The notes below the pieces were generated by a model. It was not told where the DNA came from and did no database searches. It saw nothing but the letters and a program-made list of their open reading frames with translations. Shown piece by piece: positions 35,723 through 42,747 of a DNA stretch of 42,747 bases. Within the stretch, counting starts at the first letter, position 1. Every line of letters begins with the position of its first letter. The DNA is from an uncultured Spartobacteria bacterium (GTDB lineage: Bacteria > Verrucomicrobiota > Verrucomicrobiia > Chthoniobacterales > UBA6821), in assembly GCA_903868795.1 (NCBI GenBank), contig CAIPWR010000045.1, positions 1 through 42,747 on the forward strand. The letters are read 5' to 3'. The position numbers and the translations under genes were made by a program.

Positions 35723-36592
35723 GTGAATCCTGAAGTTCTTATCATCGGCTGCGGCTTCCTAGGGGAGGCCGCAGCCGAACTTTTTTCGGCCCGAGGCAAG
35801 CGCGTCTTAGGCCTCGTTCGGGGGGCCGACTCCCTTGCCTCCCTTGTTGGGAAGCCTTTCGCGTCAGCCGCCTGCGATGTCACTGATAATGCCTCCGTTG
35901 CGACTCTGACACCCCTTGTGCGTCATGTTCCGCTAGCAATCTACTGCGTTAGCTCCGGACGCGGAGGGGCTGAAACTTATGCAGCCGTCTACCATGACGG
36001 ACTCCGTCGAGTCCTAGATAGTTGGAATCCGGGTAAAATCATTTTTGTGAGCAGCACCTCGGTCTATGGGCAGACCGATGGATCCTGGGTCACGGAGGAA
36101 TCGCCAGCAATTCCGGATCGTGTAACAGGCCGCATCCTGTTGGAAGCCGAGCAAGTCGCTAGAGCCGCCGGGGGGAGTGTCGCCCGTCTTTCAGGGATCT
36201 ATGGACCCGGACGTTCCGTGCTTTTGAAGAAATTCCTCGCTGGAGAGGCAGTTCTTGAAGATGGCGGCCATCGCTGGATCAATCAGATTCATCGGGATGA
36301 TGCCGCTGCCGCAGTTGTGCACTTGGGCGAAGCCGTGGTTCCTGCCGGTCTCTACAATGTATCCGATAATACTCCGGCAACCCAGCGTGAGGTCTATGGT
36401 TGGATGGCTGAATTCCTCAAGCGCCCGCTTCCTGGGGAAGGACCTGCCAACCTAAATCGAAAGCGTGGCTGGACCTCCAAGCGGATCAGCAATGCCCAAT
36501 TGCAGACTGCGGGTTGGATTCCACAGTTTCCCAGCTATCGGGACGCTTTGCCCCATTTACTAGAAGGCCCAGCAACTTCGTCTTTAGAGTAA
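35723..36592 (+). CDS. NAD(P)-dependent epimerase/SDR-type protein
   Basis: A 289-residue extended SDR-like protein starting from GTG. The Rossmann motif is LIIGCGFLGEAAAELF (GXGXXG variant), and FVSSTSVYGQ contains the Ser and Tyr of the active site; the usual YxxxK is altered to a region with GRILLEAE. ARLSGIYGPGR and HRDDAAAAVVHL complete the family pattern, close to the YeeZ-like branch. The substrate is unknown. Confidence 0.85.
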   Translation: MNPEVLIIGCGFLGEAAAELFSARGKRVLGLVRGADSLASLVGKPFASAACDVTDNASVATLTPLVRHVPLAIYCVSSGRGGAETYAAVYHDGLRRVLDSWNPGKIIFVSSTSVYGQTDGSWVTEESPAIPDRVTGRILLEAEQVARAAGGSVARLSGIYGPGRSVLLKKFLAGEAVLEDGGHRWINQIHRDDAAAAVVHLGEAVVPAGLYNVSDNTPATQREVYGWMAEFLKRPLPGEGPANLNRKRGWTSKRISNAQLQTAGWIPQFPSYRDALPHLLEGPATSSLE

Positions 36593-36637
36593 AGATTGCG
36601 GATTAAGGGATCATTGCGCCAAGATGTCTCAGTTCCC

Positions 36638-37993
36638 ATGAAGCAGACCATCTTGATCGTCGATGACGAAAAGAACACTCGCGACGGATTGAGGGCTGTT
36701 CTGGAGGAGCATTTTGAGGTCTCGTTGGCCTCCGATGCAGCAGGAGCGTTAGCCTTGATCGATGCAGATCCTCCCGACCTTGTCTTGACCGACCTAAAAC
36801 TCGGCGCCGATGATGGCATGGTTTTGATGAAGAAGATCCTGAAGCGTTCCGATCCTCCGATCTGTATCATGATGACGGCTTACGGATCGGTGGATACTGC
36901 GGTCGAGGCAATGCGGCAAGGCGCCTATGATTTCGTGACCAAGCCGGTGAATATCGATCGCCTGGAAATGTTAATCCGCCGGGCCCTCCGTGAAAAAACC
37001 GTGCAGGCAGAGAATCTGGAACTCCGCCAGGAAGTACGAAAAACGCGGACTCCCGACAGAATGATCGGCAGATCCCCGGTAATGGAGCGGGTCCTCGAGA
37101 CCATCCGACAGGTGGCTCCGAGCAAAGCAACGGTTCTCATCCAGGGAGAAAGCGGTTCCGGCAAGGAAGTCGCCGCGAAGGCGATCCACGATCTGAGCAA
37201 CCGTGCAGAGAAGCCCTTTGTCGCCGTTCATTGCGCCTCACTCTCCCCACAGTTGCTTGAGAGCGAACTCTTCGGTCATGAGAAGGGTGCCTTCACCGGA
37301 GCAGGAGAGCGGAGAATCGGGCGCTTTGAACAGGCTTCCGGAGGCACTCTGTTCCTCGATGAGATCGGCGAGATCGACCCAACCGTCCAGGTGAAGATCC
37401 TGCGTGTGCTGGGCGAAAAGAGCTTCGAGCGAGTAGGGGGTAACCAGACTCTTAATTCCGATGTCCGGTTGATTGCCGCCACCAATAAGGATCTCGCCGC
37501 CATGGTACGCGCTGGGACATTCCGCGAGGATCTGTTTTTCCGCCTCAATGTGGTTCCGCTGACCATGCCGCCGCTGCGGACGCATCCAGAGGACATCCCT
37601 CTTTTGATCGGCGCCTTTCTCAAGGAGATGGCCAAGGAGCATGACAAGCCCGAGCGCCGCTTCACTCCGGAAGCCATGGAGGCCCTCGAGACCCATGCAT
37701 GGCCCGGTAACATCCGCGAACTCCGAGCCGCCGTGGAGCATGCCGTGGTACTGGGGGGTGGCAAGGAGCTTGCTCTGGGCGATCTTCCGGCTTCATTGCG
37801 AGCCCATTCAGCACCATCTGGAGAGGGTGAGATGAATCTTGCCCGAATCGAGGCCACCATGATCCACAAGGCCCTCGATGAATGCGCCGGTAATCGCACA
37901 CTGGCGGCAAAAAAGCTCGGCATCAGCCGTCGCACCCTCCATCGTCATCTCGCCCAGATTGGCATCAGGAAAACCCAAGAACCGATCAACTGA
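36638..37993 (+). CDS. NtrC-family sigma-54-dependent response regulator
   Basis: A 451-residue activator from ATG 36638; an in-frame TTG at 36596 would add 14 atypical residues. Receiver domain with LIVDDE, Asp52 in LVLTDLKLG and Lys in VTKPVN. The AAA+ domain has Walker A GESGSGKE near 170, the sigma-54 contact loop GAFTGA at 217-222 and Walker B GGTLFLDEI. The C-terminus is a Fis-type HTH (RTLAAKKLGISRRTLHRHL). It needs RpoN; the amt promoter at 4117 is the only clear sigma-54 site seen in this window, but no direct link is shown. No kinase gene is adjacent. Confidence 0.93.
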   Translation: MKQTILIVDDEKNTRDGLRAVLEEHFEVSLASDAAGALALIDADPPDLVLTDLKLGADDGMVLMKKILKRSDPPICIMMTAYGSVDTAVEAMRQGAYDFVTKPVNIDRLEMLIRRALREKTVQAENLELRQEVRKTRTPDRMIGRSPVMERVLETIRQVAPSKATVLIQGESGSGKEVAAKAIHDLSNRAEKPFVAVHCASLSPQLLESELFGHEKGAFTGAGERRIGRFEQASGGTLFLDEIGEIDPTVQVKILRVLGEKSFERVGGNQTLNSDVRLIAATNKDLAAMVRAGTFREDLFFRLNVVPLTMPPLRTHPEDIPLLIGAFLKEMAKEHDKPERRFTPEAMEALETHAWPGNIRELRAAVEHAVVLGGGKELALGDLPASLRAHSAPSGEGEMNLARIEATMIHKALDECAGNRTLAAKKLGISRRTLHRHLAQIGIRKTQEPIN

Positions 37994-38007
37994 CATCCGC
38001 TGAAGCC

Positions 38008-38262
38008 ATGGTTTCCAAGACAATCAAGACCGACTCCGACGCCGAGACATCCATCGAGAAATCGCTTGGTCGGCTGGAGAACATTGTGGAAGAGATCGAG
38101 CAGACCACTCCTCCTCTGGAAACGCTGATTGAGCGCTACGAGGAAGGAATGAAGCTGCTCAAGATTTGCCGCGAGAAGCTTGATGCGGCCGAAAAGCGGA
38201 TCGAGATCATCACGCGTAACAGCCGCGGCGAAACAGCTCTCAAGCCGTTCGAGGAATCGTGA
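38008..38262 (+). CDS. xseB: Exodeoxyribonuclease VII small subunit
   Basis: An 84-residue helical protein with SLGRLENIVEEIEQTTPPLE followed by YEEGMKLLKICREKLDAAEK, the full XseB pattern. It joins XseA to form exonuclease VII, which degrades single-stranded DNA. Its stop overlaps the GTG start of dxs by 4 bases, an order common in many bacteria. Confidence 0.93.
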   Translation: MVSKTIKTDSDAETSIEKSLGRLENIVEEIEQTTPPLETLIERYEEGMKLLKICREKLDAAEKRIEIITRNSRGETALKPFEES

Positions 38263-40196
38263 GTTCAGATCATCAACGGCGCCTATTGGATGCCATCGAC
38301 TCCCCGGCCGATTTAAAAAAACTTCCCGAGAGTGACCTCCCGTCACTTGCCCAGGAGATCAGGGAAGACCTGATCGGTACGCTTGCCGAAACAGGAGGCC
38401 ACCTTGGACCGAATCTCGGCGTCGTCGAACTCTCGATCGCCCTGCACCGCGTCTTCGAGACTCCCACCGACAAGATCCTCTTCGACGTCAGCCATCAGGG
38501 TTACATTCACAAGATCCTGACTGGACGCCGGAAGCAGCTCGGATCGATGCGTCAGCACGGAGGACTGAACGGATTCCTGCTTCGAACCGAGAGCGAGCAC
38601 GACTGCTATGGAGCAGGTCATGCAGGGACGGCCCTCTCCGCGGCACTCGGCATGGCGGCAGCGCGGGATATGAATGGTGGCACCGAGCATGTCGTGGCCG
38701 TTGCCGGCGATGCTGCCTTCACCTGTGGAGTCAGCTACGAGGCCCTCAACAATGTCTCGGAGACCACAAAACGCTTTATCGTCGTGCTCAATGATAATCA
38801 GTGGTCGATTGCCAGGAATACCGGCGCCATCGCGGAGCATCTCAACCGGATTGCCACCAGTCCGGCCTATACTCACCTCCACGACCAGGCTGCAAAGTTT
38901 GTCGAATGGATCGGCGGCAAGAGCGCCCGTCAACTTGCTCACAAGATCAAGTCGGGAGTGAAGCAAATCATCGGACCCAGCGTGATCTTCGAGAATCTCG
39001 GCCTGCGTTATTTCGGCCCGATCGACGGTCATGACATCCCCTTGCTGACGCGGACTTTTGAATTCCTCAAGACGCTGAACGAGCCAGTGATCCTTCACAT
39101 CATGACGAAGAAGGGGAAGGGCTTCGGCCCCGCGATCGAAAAACCGGATAAGTTTCACGGACTGGGAAAATACCAGCCCGATACTGGTGAAACCCAAACC
39201 GCTCCGACCCCGACCTATTCGGAGATTTTCGGCAAGACTCTTTCCGGCTTTGCGGACCATAACCGCAAGATCGTTGCCATTACCGCGGCGATGCCCAACG
39301 GCACGGGCCTTGTTCAGTTCGCCGCACGGCATCCCGATCGTTTCTACGATGTCGGTATTGCGGAGGAGCACGCAGCACTCTTTGCCGCAGGAATGGCAAC
39401 CAAGGGAATGAAACCCTTTCTCGCGATCTACTCGACCTTCATGCAGAGGGCTTTCGACATGATCGTCCACGACATTGCACTGCAGAATCTCAATGTCGCC
39501 CTCTGCATGGACCGAGCCGGTCTTTCCGGTGATGACGGACCGACCCACCACGGCCTCTTCGATATCGCTTATCTGCGGAGCATCCCCGGCGTTATCGCCA
39601 TGCAACCTAGGGATGAAGAAGAGTTCGTCGACATGCTCTGGACGATGGCCAACTATCACGAGGGGCCGATCGCGATCCGTTACCCACGCGGGGCGGGTAC
39701 AGGTGCCGTCCCGAGAGCGACCCCAAAACTGCTTGAGATCGGCAAAGCCGAGGTCCTGCGTCATGGAACGGACGTGGCGCTCTTCGGTCTTGGAAACTAC
39801 TGCGAGGTGGCAATGGAAACGGCTGACCTTCTAGAGAAACTTGGCATCAAGGCCGCCGTCATCAACCCACGCTGGATCAAGCCCTTGGATACGGGGACGC
39901 TGGAGTTCTTTGCACGCGGCTCAAAGCTTCTTTGCACCCTTGAGGATCACGCTGTCAGCGGAGGCTTCGGCGCCGCAGTGGCGGAGCATCTCTCCGATTC
40001 AGGGATCACCACACCGCTTGTGCGTGTGGGCTGGCCCGATCAGTTCATTGAGCACGGATCCGTCTCCATTCTCCGTGCTAAATATGGGGTGACGGCCCAA
40101 GCAACAGCCGCCCGCATCATGGGAGCCCTCAAGGCGGAAGGCCTCAAGGCGGAAGGCCTCAAGGCGGAAGGCCTCAAAGCTTCAGCCGCTCTCTAA
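38259..40196 (+). CDS. dxs: 1-deoxy-D-xylulose-5-phosphate synthase
   Basis: A 645-residue thiamine-diphosphate enzyme that joins pyruvate and glyceraldehyde-3-phosphate, the first step of the MEP isoprenoid pathway. Visible blocks are HLGPNLGVVELSIALH, HQGYIHKILTGRR, ALNNVSETTKRFIVVLNDNQ, FGPIDGHD, the transketolase-type DVGIAEEHAA and GDDGPTHHGLFD. Some motifs differ from common forms (SHQGYIHK for GHQAYPHK, GDAAFTCG for GDGxxTGG). The C-terminus carries three tandem LKAEG units. GTG start overlapping xseB. Confidence 0.95.
   Translation: MSSDHQRRLLDAIDSPADLKKLPESDLPSLAQEIREDLIGTLAETGGHLGPNLGVVELSIALHRVFETPTDKILFDVSHQGYIHKILTGRRKQLGSMRQHGGLNGFLLRTESEHDCYGAGHAGTALSAALGMAAARDMNGGTEHVVAVAGDAAFTCGVSYEALNNVSETTKRFIVVLNDNQWSIARNTGAIAEHLNRIATSPAYTHLHDQAAKFVEWIGGKSARQLAHKIKSGVKQIIGPSVIFENLGLRYFGPIDGHDIPLLTRTFEFLKTLNEPVILHIMTKKGKGFGPAIEKPDKFHGLGKYQPDTGETQTAPTPTYSEIFGKTLSGFADHNRKIVAITAAMPNGTGLVQFAARHPDRFYDVGIAEEHAALFAAGMATKGMKPFLAIYSTFMQRAFDMIVHDIALQNLNVALCMDRAGLSGDDGPTHHGLFDIAYLRSIPGVIAMQPRDEEEFVDMLWTMANYHEGPIAIRYPRGAGTGAVPRATPKLLEIGKAEVLRHGTDVALFGLGNYCEVAMETADLLEKLGIKAAVINPRWIKPLDTGTLEFFARGSKLLCTLEDHAVSGGFGAAVAEHLSDSGITTPLVRVGWPDQFIEHGSVSILRAKYGVTAQATAARIMGALKAEGLKAEGLKAEGLKASAAL
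40128..40172 (+). repeat. 15 bp tandem repeat in the end of dxs
   Basis: CTCAAGGCGGAAGGC occurs three times exactly, with a partial fourth (CTCAAAGCTTC), coding LKAEG repeats just before the stop. The in-frame unit length keeps the gene intact. Replication slippage is the likely origin. Confidence 0.9.
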
Positions 40197-40211
40197 GCGA
40201 CTGGTTTCCAC

Positions 40212-40240
40212 AAAAAAACCGCCTCCCTTTCGAGAAGCGG
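40212..40240 (-). terminator. Intrinsic terminator of the CDGSH gene
   Basis: On the minus strand CCGCTTCTC-GAAA-GGGAGGCGG forms a 9 bp stem with a GAAA loop, followed by seven T. It lies 76 bases after the CDGSH stop. On the plus strand the U-tract is missing, so it does not clearly end dxs. Confidence 0.8.
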
Positions 40241-40315
40241 CTTCTGGATTGATTTTGCTGTGACCTAAGGGTCTTCAGTCCTCAGACTAAAAGGCCTTAC
40301 TGATCAGAGTCCCTA

Positions 40316-40555
40316 TCAGAGTCCTTTGTGGGCTCCGTCGCAGAGGGGACCATTACCGCTGTGCTTGCAGCCACAGAAGTAAACCGGCCCATCTTTCTCG
40401 GCTGTATAGGGAGTCGGGGCGAAGTCGCTCCCCTTGTGTGAACCGTCGCAGAAAGGCTGTGTGGCACTTTTACCGCAGGAGCACCAGTAATAGGTCTGGC
40501 CGGCTTTGACCTCGACGGGGATGGGAGACTTTTGAGCGATGGTGGGTTCGGACAT
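40316..40555 (-). CDS. Double CDGSH iron-sulfur protein
   Basis: A 79-residue protein with two CDGSH motifs: CSCGKSATQPFCDGSH and CGCKHSGNGPLCDGAH, each with three Cys and one His to hold a [2Fe-2S] cluster. Small double-CDGSH proteins are thought to act in redox or iron-sulfur handling. Monocistronic, with its own terminator; it diverges from the nitroreductase gene across about 120 bases. Confidence 0.93.
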   Translation of the reverse strand: MSEPTIAQKSPIPVEVKAGQTYYWCSCGKSATQPFCDGSHKGSDFAPTPYTAEKDGPVYFCGCKHSGNGPLCDGAHKGL

Positions 40556-40675
40556 AAGAGTAAGAGTTGGGAATTTTGGTGATTGAGTTTTTACTTAACG
40601 CCGTTAATGATTCGGTTGTATCACTCCGAAAAGCAACACGATATTTTCCAATCAAACCAACACGAGAACCACGCC

Positions 40676-41329
40676 ATGAGTCATATCATTCCTGAATCCC
40701 AGCTTCTTGACGCTCTGAACTGGCGCTATGCGACCAAGACCTTTGATGCCTCAAAGAAGATCTCCGAGACCACTTGGAAGACCCTTGAAGAGAGCCTTGT
40801 CCTCTCACCATCCTCTTTCGGACTTCAGCCGTATCGTTTCCTGATTGTGAAGGATCCTACCATACGCGCACAGCTTCAGCCACATTCCTGGAACCAGACT
40901 CAGGTTGTTGATGCTTCTCACTATGTGGTCATGGTGGCCCGCACCTCCATGACGGAAGCAGAGGTCGATCGTTTCCTCGACCGAGTGGTCGAGGTACGCG
41001 GCATTCCGCGTGAATCCCTTGAGGGTTACCGCGGCATGATGTACGGAAGCCTGCTCTCTCCAGGCGCCGAGGCTCGCATCCCTCATTGGGCAGCCCTTCA
41101 AGCCTACATCGCTCTCGGCAACCTCATGACAGCGGCTGCTCTGCTAGGCGTCGACACCTGCGCGATCGAAGGATTCGCACCTGCGGAATACGATACCATC
41201 CTCGGGCTCAAGGAACAGGGTTACGCCTCGGTCGTCTGCTGCGCCCTCGGTTATCGCAGTGCAGAGGACAAGTATGCCACCGCTGCCAAAGTCCGCTTCC
41301 CTGTGACTGATCTCGTCAAGTCAGTTTGA
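40676..41329 (+). CDS. NAD(P)H-dependent nitroreductase-family flavoprotein
   Basis: A 217-residue FMN oxidoreductase from ATG 40676; the longer frame lies in the divergent promoter region. It starts with ALNWRYATKTFDASKKIS (FMN-binding RYATK-type motif), then SLVLSPSSFGLQPYRFLIV, and late CAIEGFAPAEYD and VCCALGYRS. It resembles the NfsB-like group. Natural substrate unknown. The stop overlaps the next small gene by 4 bases (TTGA). Confidence 0.9.
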   Translation: MSHIIPESQLLDALNWRYATKTFDASKKISETTWKTLEESLVLSPSSFGLQPYRFLIVKDPTIRAQLQPHSWNQTQVVDASHYVVMVARTSMTEAEVDRFLDRVVEVRGIPRESLEGYRGMMYGSLLSPGAEARIPHWAALQAYIALGNLMTAAALLGVDTCAIEGFAPAEYDTILGLKEQGYASVVCCALGYRSAEDKYATAAKVRFPVTDLVKSV

Positions 41330-41568
41330 TCTTGGATCAGGACCTCGAACGCGATCTCGGCGAACAGCCCCTAGCCCGTCTCCTAACGGAACTGGGGCTG
41401 AAGTCGCACGATCTGGTTGCAGCCTCCACCGAGCAGATCACCCACAAGATGGTCCAGCGCGGTTGCAAGGGTCGCCGCCTGACTAAAAACGTCCAGGGCA
41501 AACTCCTCCGCGCCCTCAATGCAGTTACCAGTGGAGCCTACACTCTCACCGATCTCTTCACCTATTGA
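41326..41568 (+). CDS. Conserved-looking small hypothetical protein
   Basis: An 80-residue protein starting from TTG that overlaps the nitroreductase stop. It has PLARLLTELGLKSHDLVAAS, then TEQITHKMVQRGCKGRRLTK and a helical C-terminus ending LTDLFTY. The helical pattern (LKSHDLVAAS) could be an HTH-like unit, but I do not assign a family. Translational coupling to the nitroreductase gene supports it. Confidence 0.65.
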   Translation: MILDQDLERDLGEQPLARLLTELGLKSHDLVAASTEQITHKMVQRGCKGRRLTKNVQGKLLRALNAVTSGAYTLTDLFTY

Positions 41569-41639
41569 GAAAGGCAACAAACCAAGCCCGAAGGTTTTAA
41601 ATACGGAAGTCAGGAAATCAGGAATAGTTGGCGATTTAA

Positions 41640-41735
41640 AATAAGATAAAATCGAACGCGATGCTCTTGGGGCTATATTCTTGGGTATCCCTAAAAAATT
41701 TCTTCACTTTCTTTCCTGAGTTCCTGAGTTCCATA
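41640..41735. repeat. Relic of the ~340 bp element
   Basis: ATTCTTGGGTATCCC is the near-complement of the direct repeat GAGATACCCAAAGAAT, and CCTGAGTTCCTGAGTTCCA matches the inner arm CTTGAGTTCTTGAGTTCCA of the element at 10376. The middle of the element is missing. The gap 41569-41745 holds nothing else. Confidence 0.5.
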
Positions 41736-41745
41736 TTGATTTTTT

Positions 41746-42591
41746 GTGGCTTCTGCATCCCCATCACAGGTTCCCATCCTCAACATCGCTGCCTACAAGT
41801 TCTCGGAGCTGACCGGACTTCCCGAATTGCGTGAGCGGCTTAAGACTGAGTGCCGTGCCTCGGAACTCAAAGGAAGCATCCTGCTAAGCCCCGAGGGGAT
41901 CAATCTCTTCATTGCCGGAGAGACATCCTCGGTGGAGAAACTACTCGTGACCTTACGCTCGATTCCGGGCCTTGAGGCTCTTCAGGAAAAGCGCAGTGAG
42001 AGTGAGGAGCAACCCTTCAACCGGATGCTGGTGAAGATCAAACAGGAGATCATTGCCTTCGGGGTTGAAGGGATCAATCCGGCCCGCCACACCTCTCCAC
42101 GACTTCCAGCCAAAGAACTGAAGCGCTGGTTGGATGAGGGGCGGCCTGTGACTCTACTCGACACGAGGAATACCTATGAAGTGAAACTCGGCACCTTTGC
42201 GGGTGCAGTCACACTCCCGATCCGTCACTTCCGGAAATTTCCCGAAGCAGTCGCGCAGCTCCCTGAGTCGATGAAAGATGCTCCAGTCGTCAGCTTCTGT
42301 ACCGGTGGCATCCGCTGCGAGAAGGCCGCTCCGTTCCTTGAGATGGCTGGCTTCCGCGAGGTCTACCAACTTGAGGGTGGCATCCTGAAATACTTCGAAG
42401 AATGCGGTGGAGCGCACTGGAATGGAGAGTGCTTCGTCTTCGACAAGCGTGTCGGCGTCGATCCGGCACTCCAAGAAACCGGCAGTCAACTCTGCTTCGC
42501 CTGCACCGAGCCGCTGACTGAGCAAGAGGTTAAAGACCCGCGATATGTCTACGAAGTCAGTTGCCCCTACTGCTTTGACAAAAAATCTTAA
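41746..42591 (+). CDS. trhO: tRNA uridine(34) hydroxylase, rhodanese type
   Basis: A 281-residue TrhO (YceA) protein starting from GTG. Residues 1-95 form the acylphosphatase-like N-terminal domain ([18 protein letters not shown]). The rhodanese domain has [15 protein letters not shown] and the active-site loop [11 protein letters not shown] with Cys near residue 185. A C-terminal cysteine set (CFACTEPL and CPYCF) could bind metal. TrhO makes 5-hydroxyuridine at the tRNA wobble position. Its stop overlaps the stop of hisF on the other strand. Confidence 0.93.
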   Translation: MASASPSQVPILNIAAYKFSELTGLPELRERLKTECRASELKGSILLSPEGINLFIAGETSSVEKLLVTLRSIPGLEALQEKRSESEEQPFNRMLVKIKQEIIAFGVEGINPARHTSPRLPAKELKRWLDEGRPVTLLDTRNTYEVKLGTFAGAVTLPIRHFRKFPEAVAQLPESMKDAPVVSFCTGGIRCEKAAPFLEMAGFREVYQLEGGILKYFEECGGAHWNGECFVFDKRVGVDPALQETGSQLCFACTEPLTEQEVKDPRYVYEVSCPYCFDKKS

Positions 42592-42747
42592 ATTGGCTTC
42601 CTGACTGGAATGCCGTGCGTCGCCAACTCCCTCTTCACATCACCAACAGTGTAGTGGCCGAAGTGGAAGATGCTTGCGGCAAGCACGGCGTCTGCTTTTC
42701 CAACAGTGAGAACCTCGGCCATGTGACCAATGTCACCAGCGCCGCCA
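42588..42747 (-). CDS. hisF: Imidazole glycerol phosphate synthase subunit HisF, 3' end
   Basis: The minus strand encodes [20 protein letters not shown], then [20 protein letters not shown] and GIPVRKPI before a TAA stop. This is the C-terminal end of the HisF barrel, including the phosphate-binding SGGAG-type loop and the AASIFHF motif. The gene continues beyond the window edge. HisF takes part in histidine synthesis. The stop overlaps that of trhO by 2 bases. Confidence 0.92.
   Translation of the reverse strand, partial: GGAGDIGHMAEVLTVGKADAVLAASIFHFGHYTVGDVKRELATHGIPVRKPI

Noticed and set aside
38343-39764. Minus-strand frame of 473 codons opposite dxs
   Set aside because: Antisense shadow of dxs, with composition typical of reversed coding DNA.
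40128-40172. Possible CRISPR-like repeats
   Set aside because: Contiguous 15-base units without spacers, in frame within dxs.

Overview
The window is GC-rich bacterial DNA, very probably from the Verrucomicrobiota. This is an inference from the mix of an exosortase/PEP-CTERM sorting system, a TIGR03790-family protein, a prepilin-like protein with a C-terminal DG-type motif, two LytS/LytTR two-component pairs, and many genes with no Shine-Dalgarno sequence. No rRNA, tRNA, CRISPR array, integrase or transposase gene was seen.

Layout. (1) 1-4.1 kb: the end of a DUF2126 gene, then a nitrogen module on the minus strand (amt and two PII genes) behind a near-consensus sigma-54 promoter. (2) 4.3-10.0 kb, minus strand: a LytS/LytTR pair, an exosortase-EpsI fusion and a membrane-anchored TPR-like protein. 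(3) 10.1-26.9 kb: an accessory island bounded by two inverted copies of a ~340 bp element. It holds three PEP-CTERM surface-protein genes, a CPBP protease, a second LytS/LytTR pair, a TIGR03790 protein, a prepilin-like protein and six toxin-antitoxin-like modules (Phd/VapC, MntA/HepT, antitoxin/PIN, BrnT/BrnA, zeta-like kinase with a 57-residue partner, YefM/YoeB). Several families of hairpin-rich repeats separate them. (4) 26.9-30.8 kb: an MsbA-like ABC exporter and an arsenic cluster (arsR, DUF6428, arsC, arsenic-type aquaporin). (5) 30.9-42.7 kb: a TerB-like/ABCG fusion, an HTH-metallo-beta-lactamase fusion, rpsU, a sugar-epimerase-like SDR protein, an NtrC-type regulator, xseB-dxs, a CDGSH protein, a nitroreductase, trhO and the 3' end of hisF.

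How the parts may work together. The exosortase operon and all three PEP-CTERM genes carry the same upstream module: two TTCGT-type half-sites 20-21 bp apart, and an element (TTTCGGTT in three of four) exactly 25 nt beyond the proximal half-site. The direct-repeat geometry and half-site sequence resemble binding sites of LytTR-domain regulators, and two LytTR regulators are encoded in the window. The proposal is one regulon that switches on the sorting enzyme and its substrates together. The PEP-CTERM genes look like cassettes: near-identical promoter, signal peptide, sorting tail and 3' UTR around unrelated AT-rich middles. Orphan tails without genes lie directly against two of the toxin-antitoxin modules, which suggests that repeat-mediated exchange has replaced PEP-CTERM genes there.
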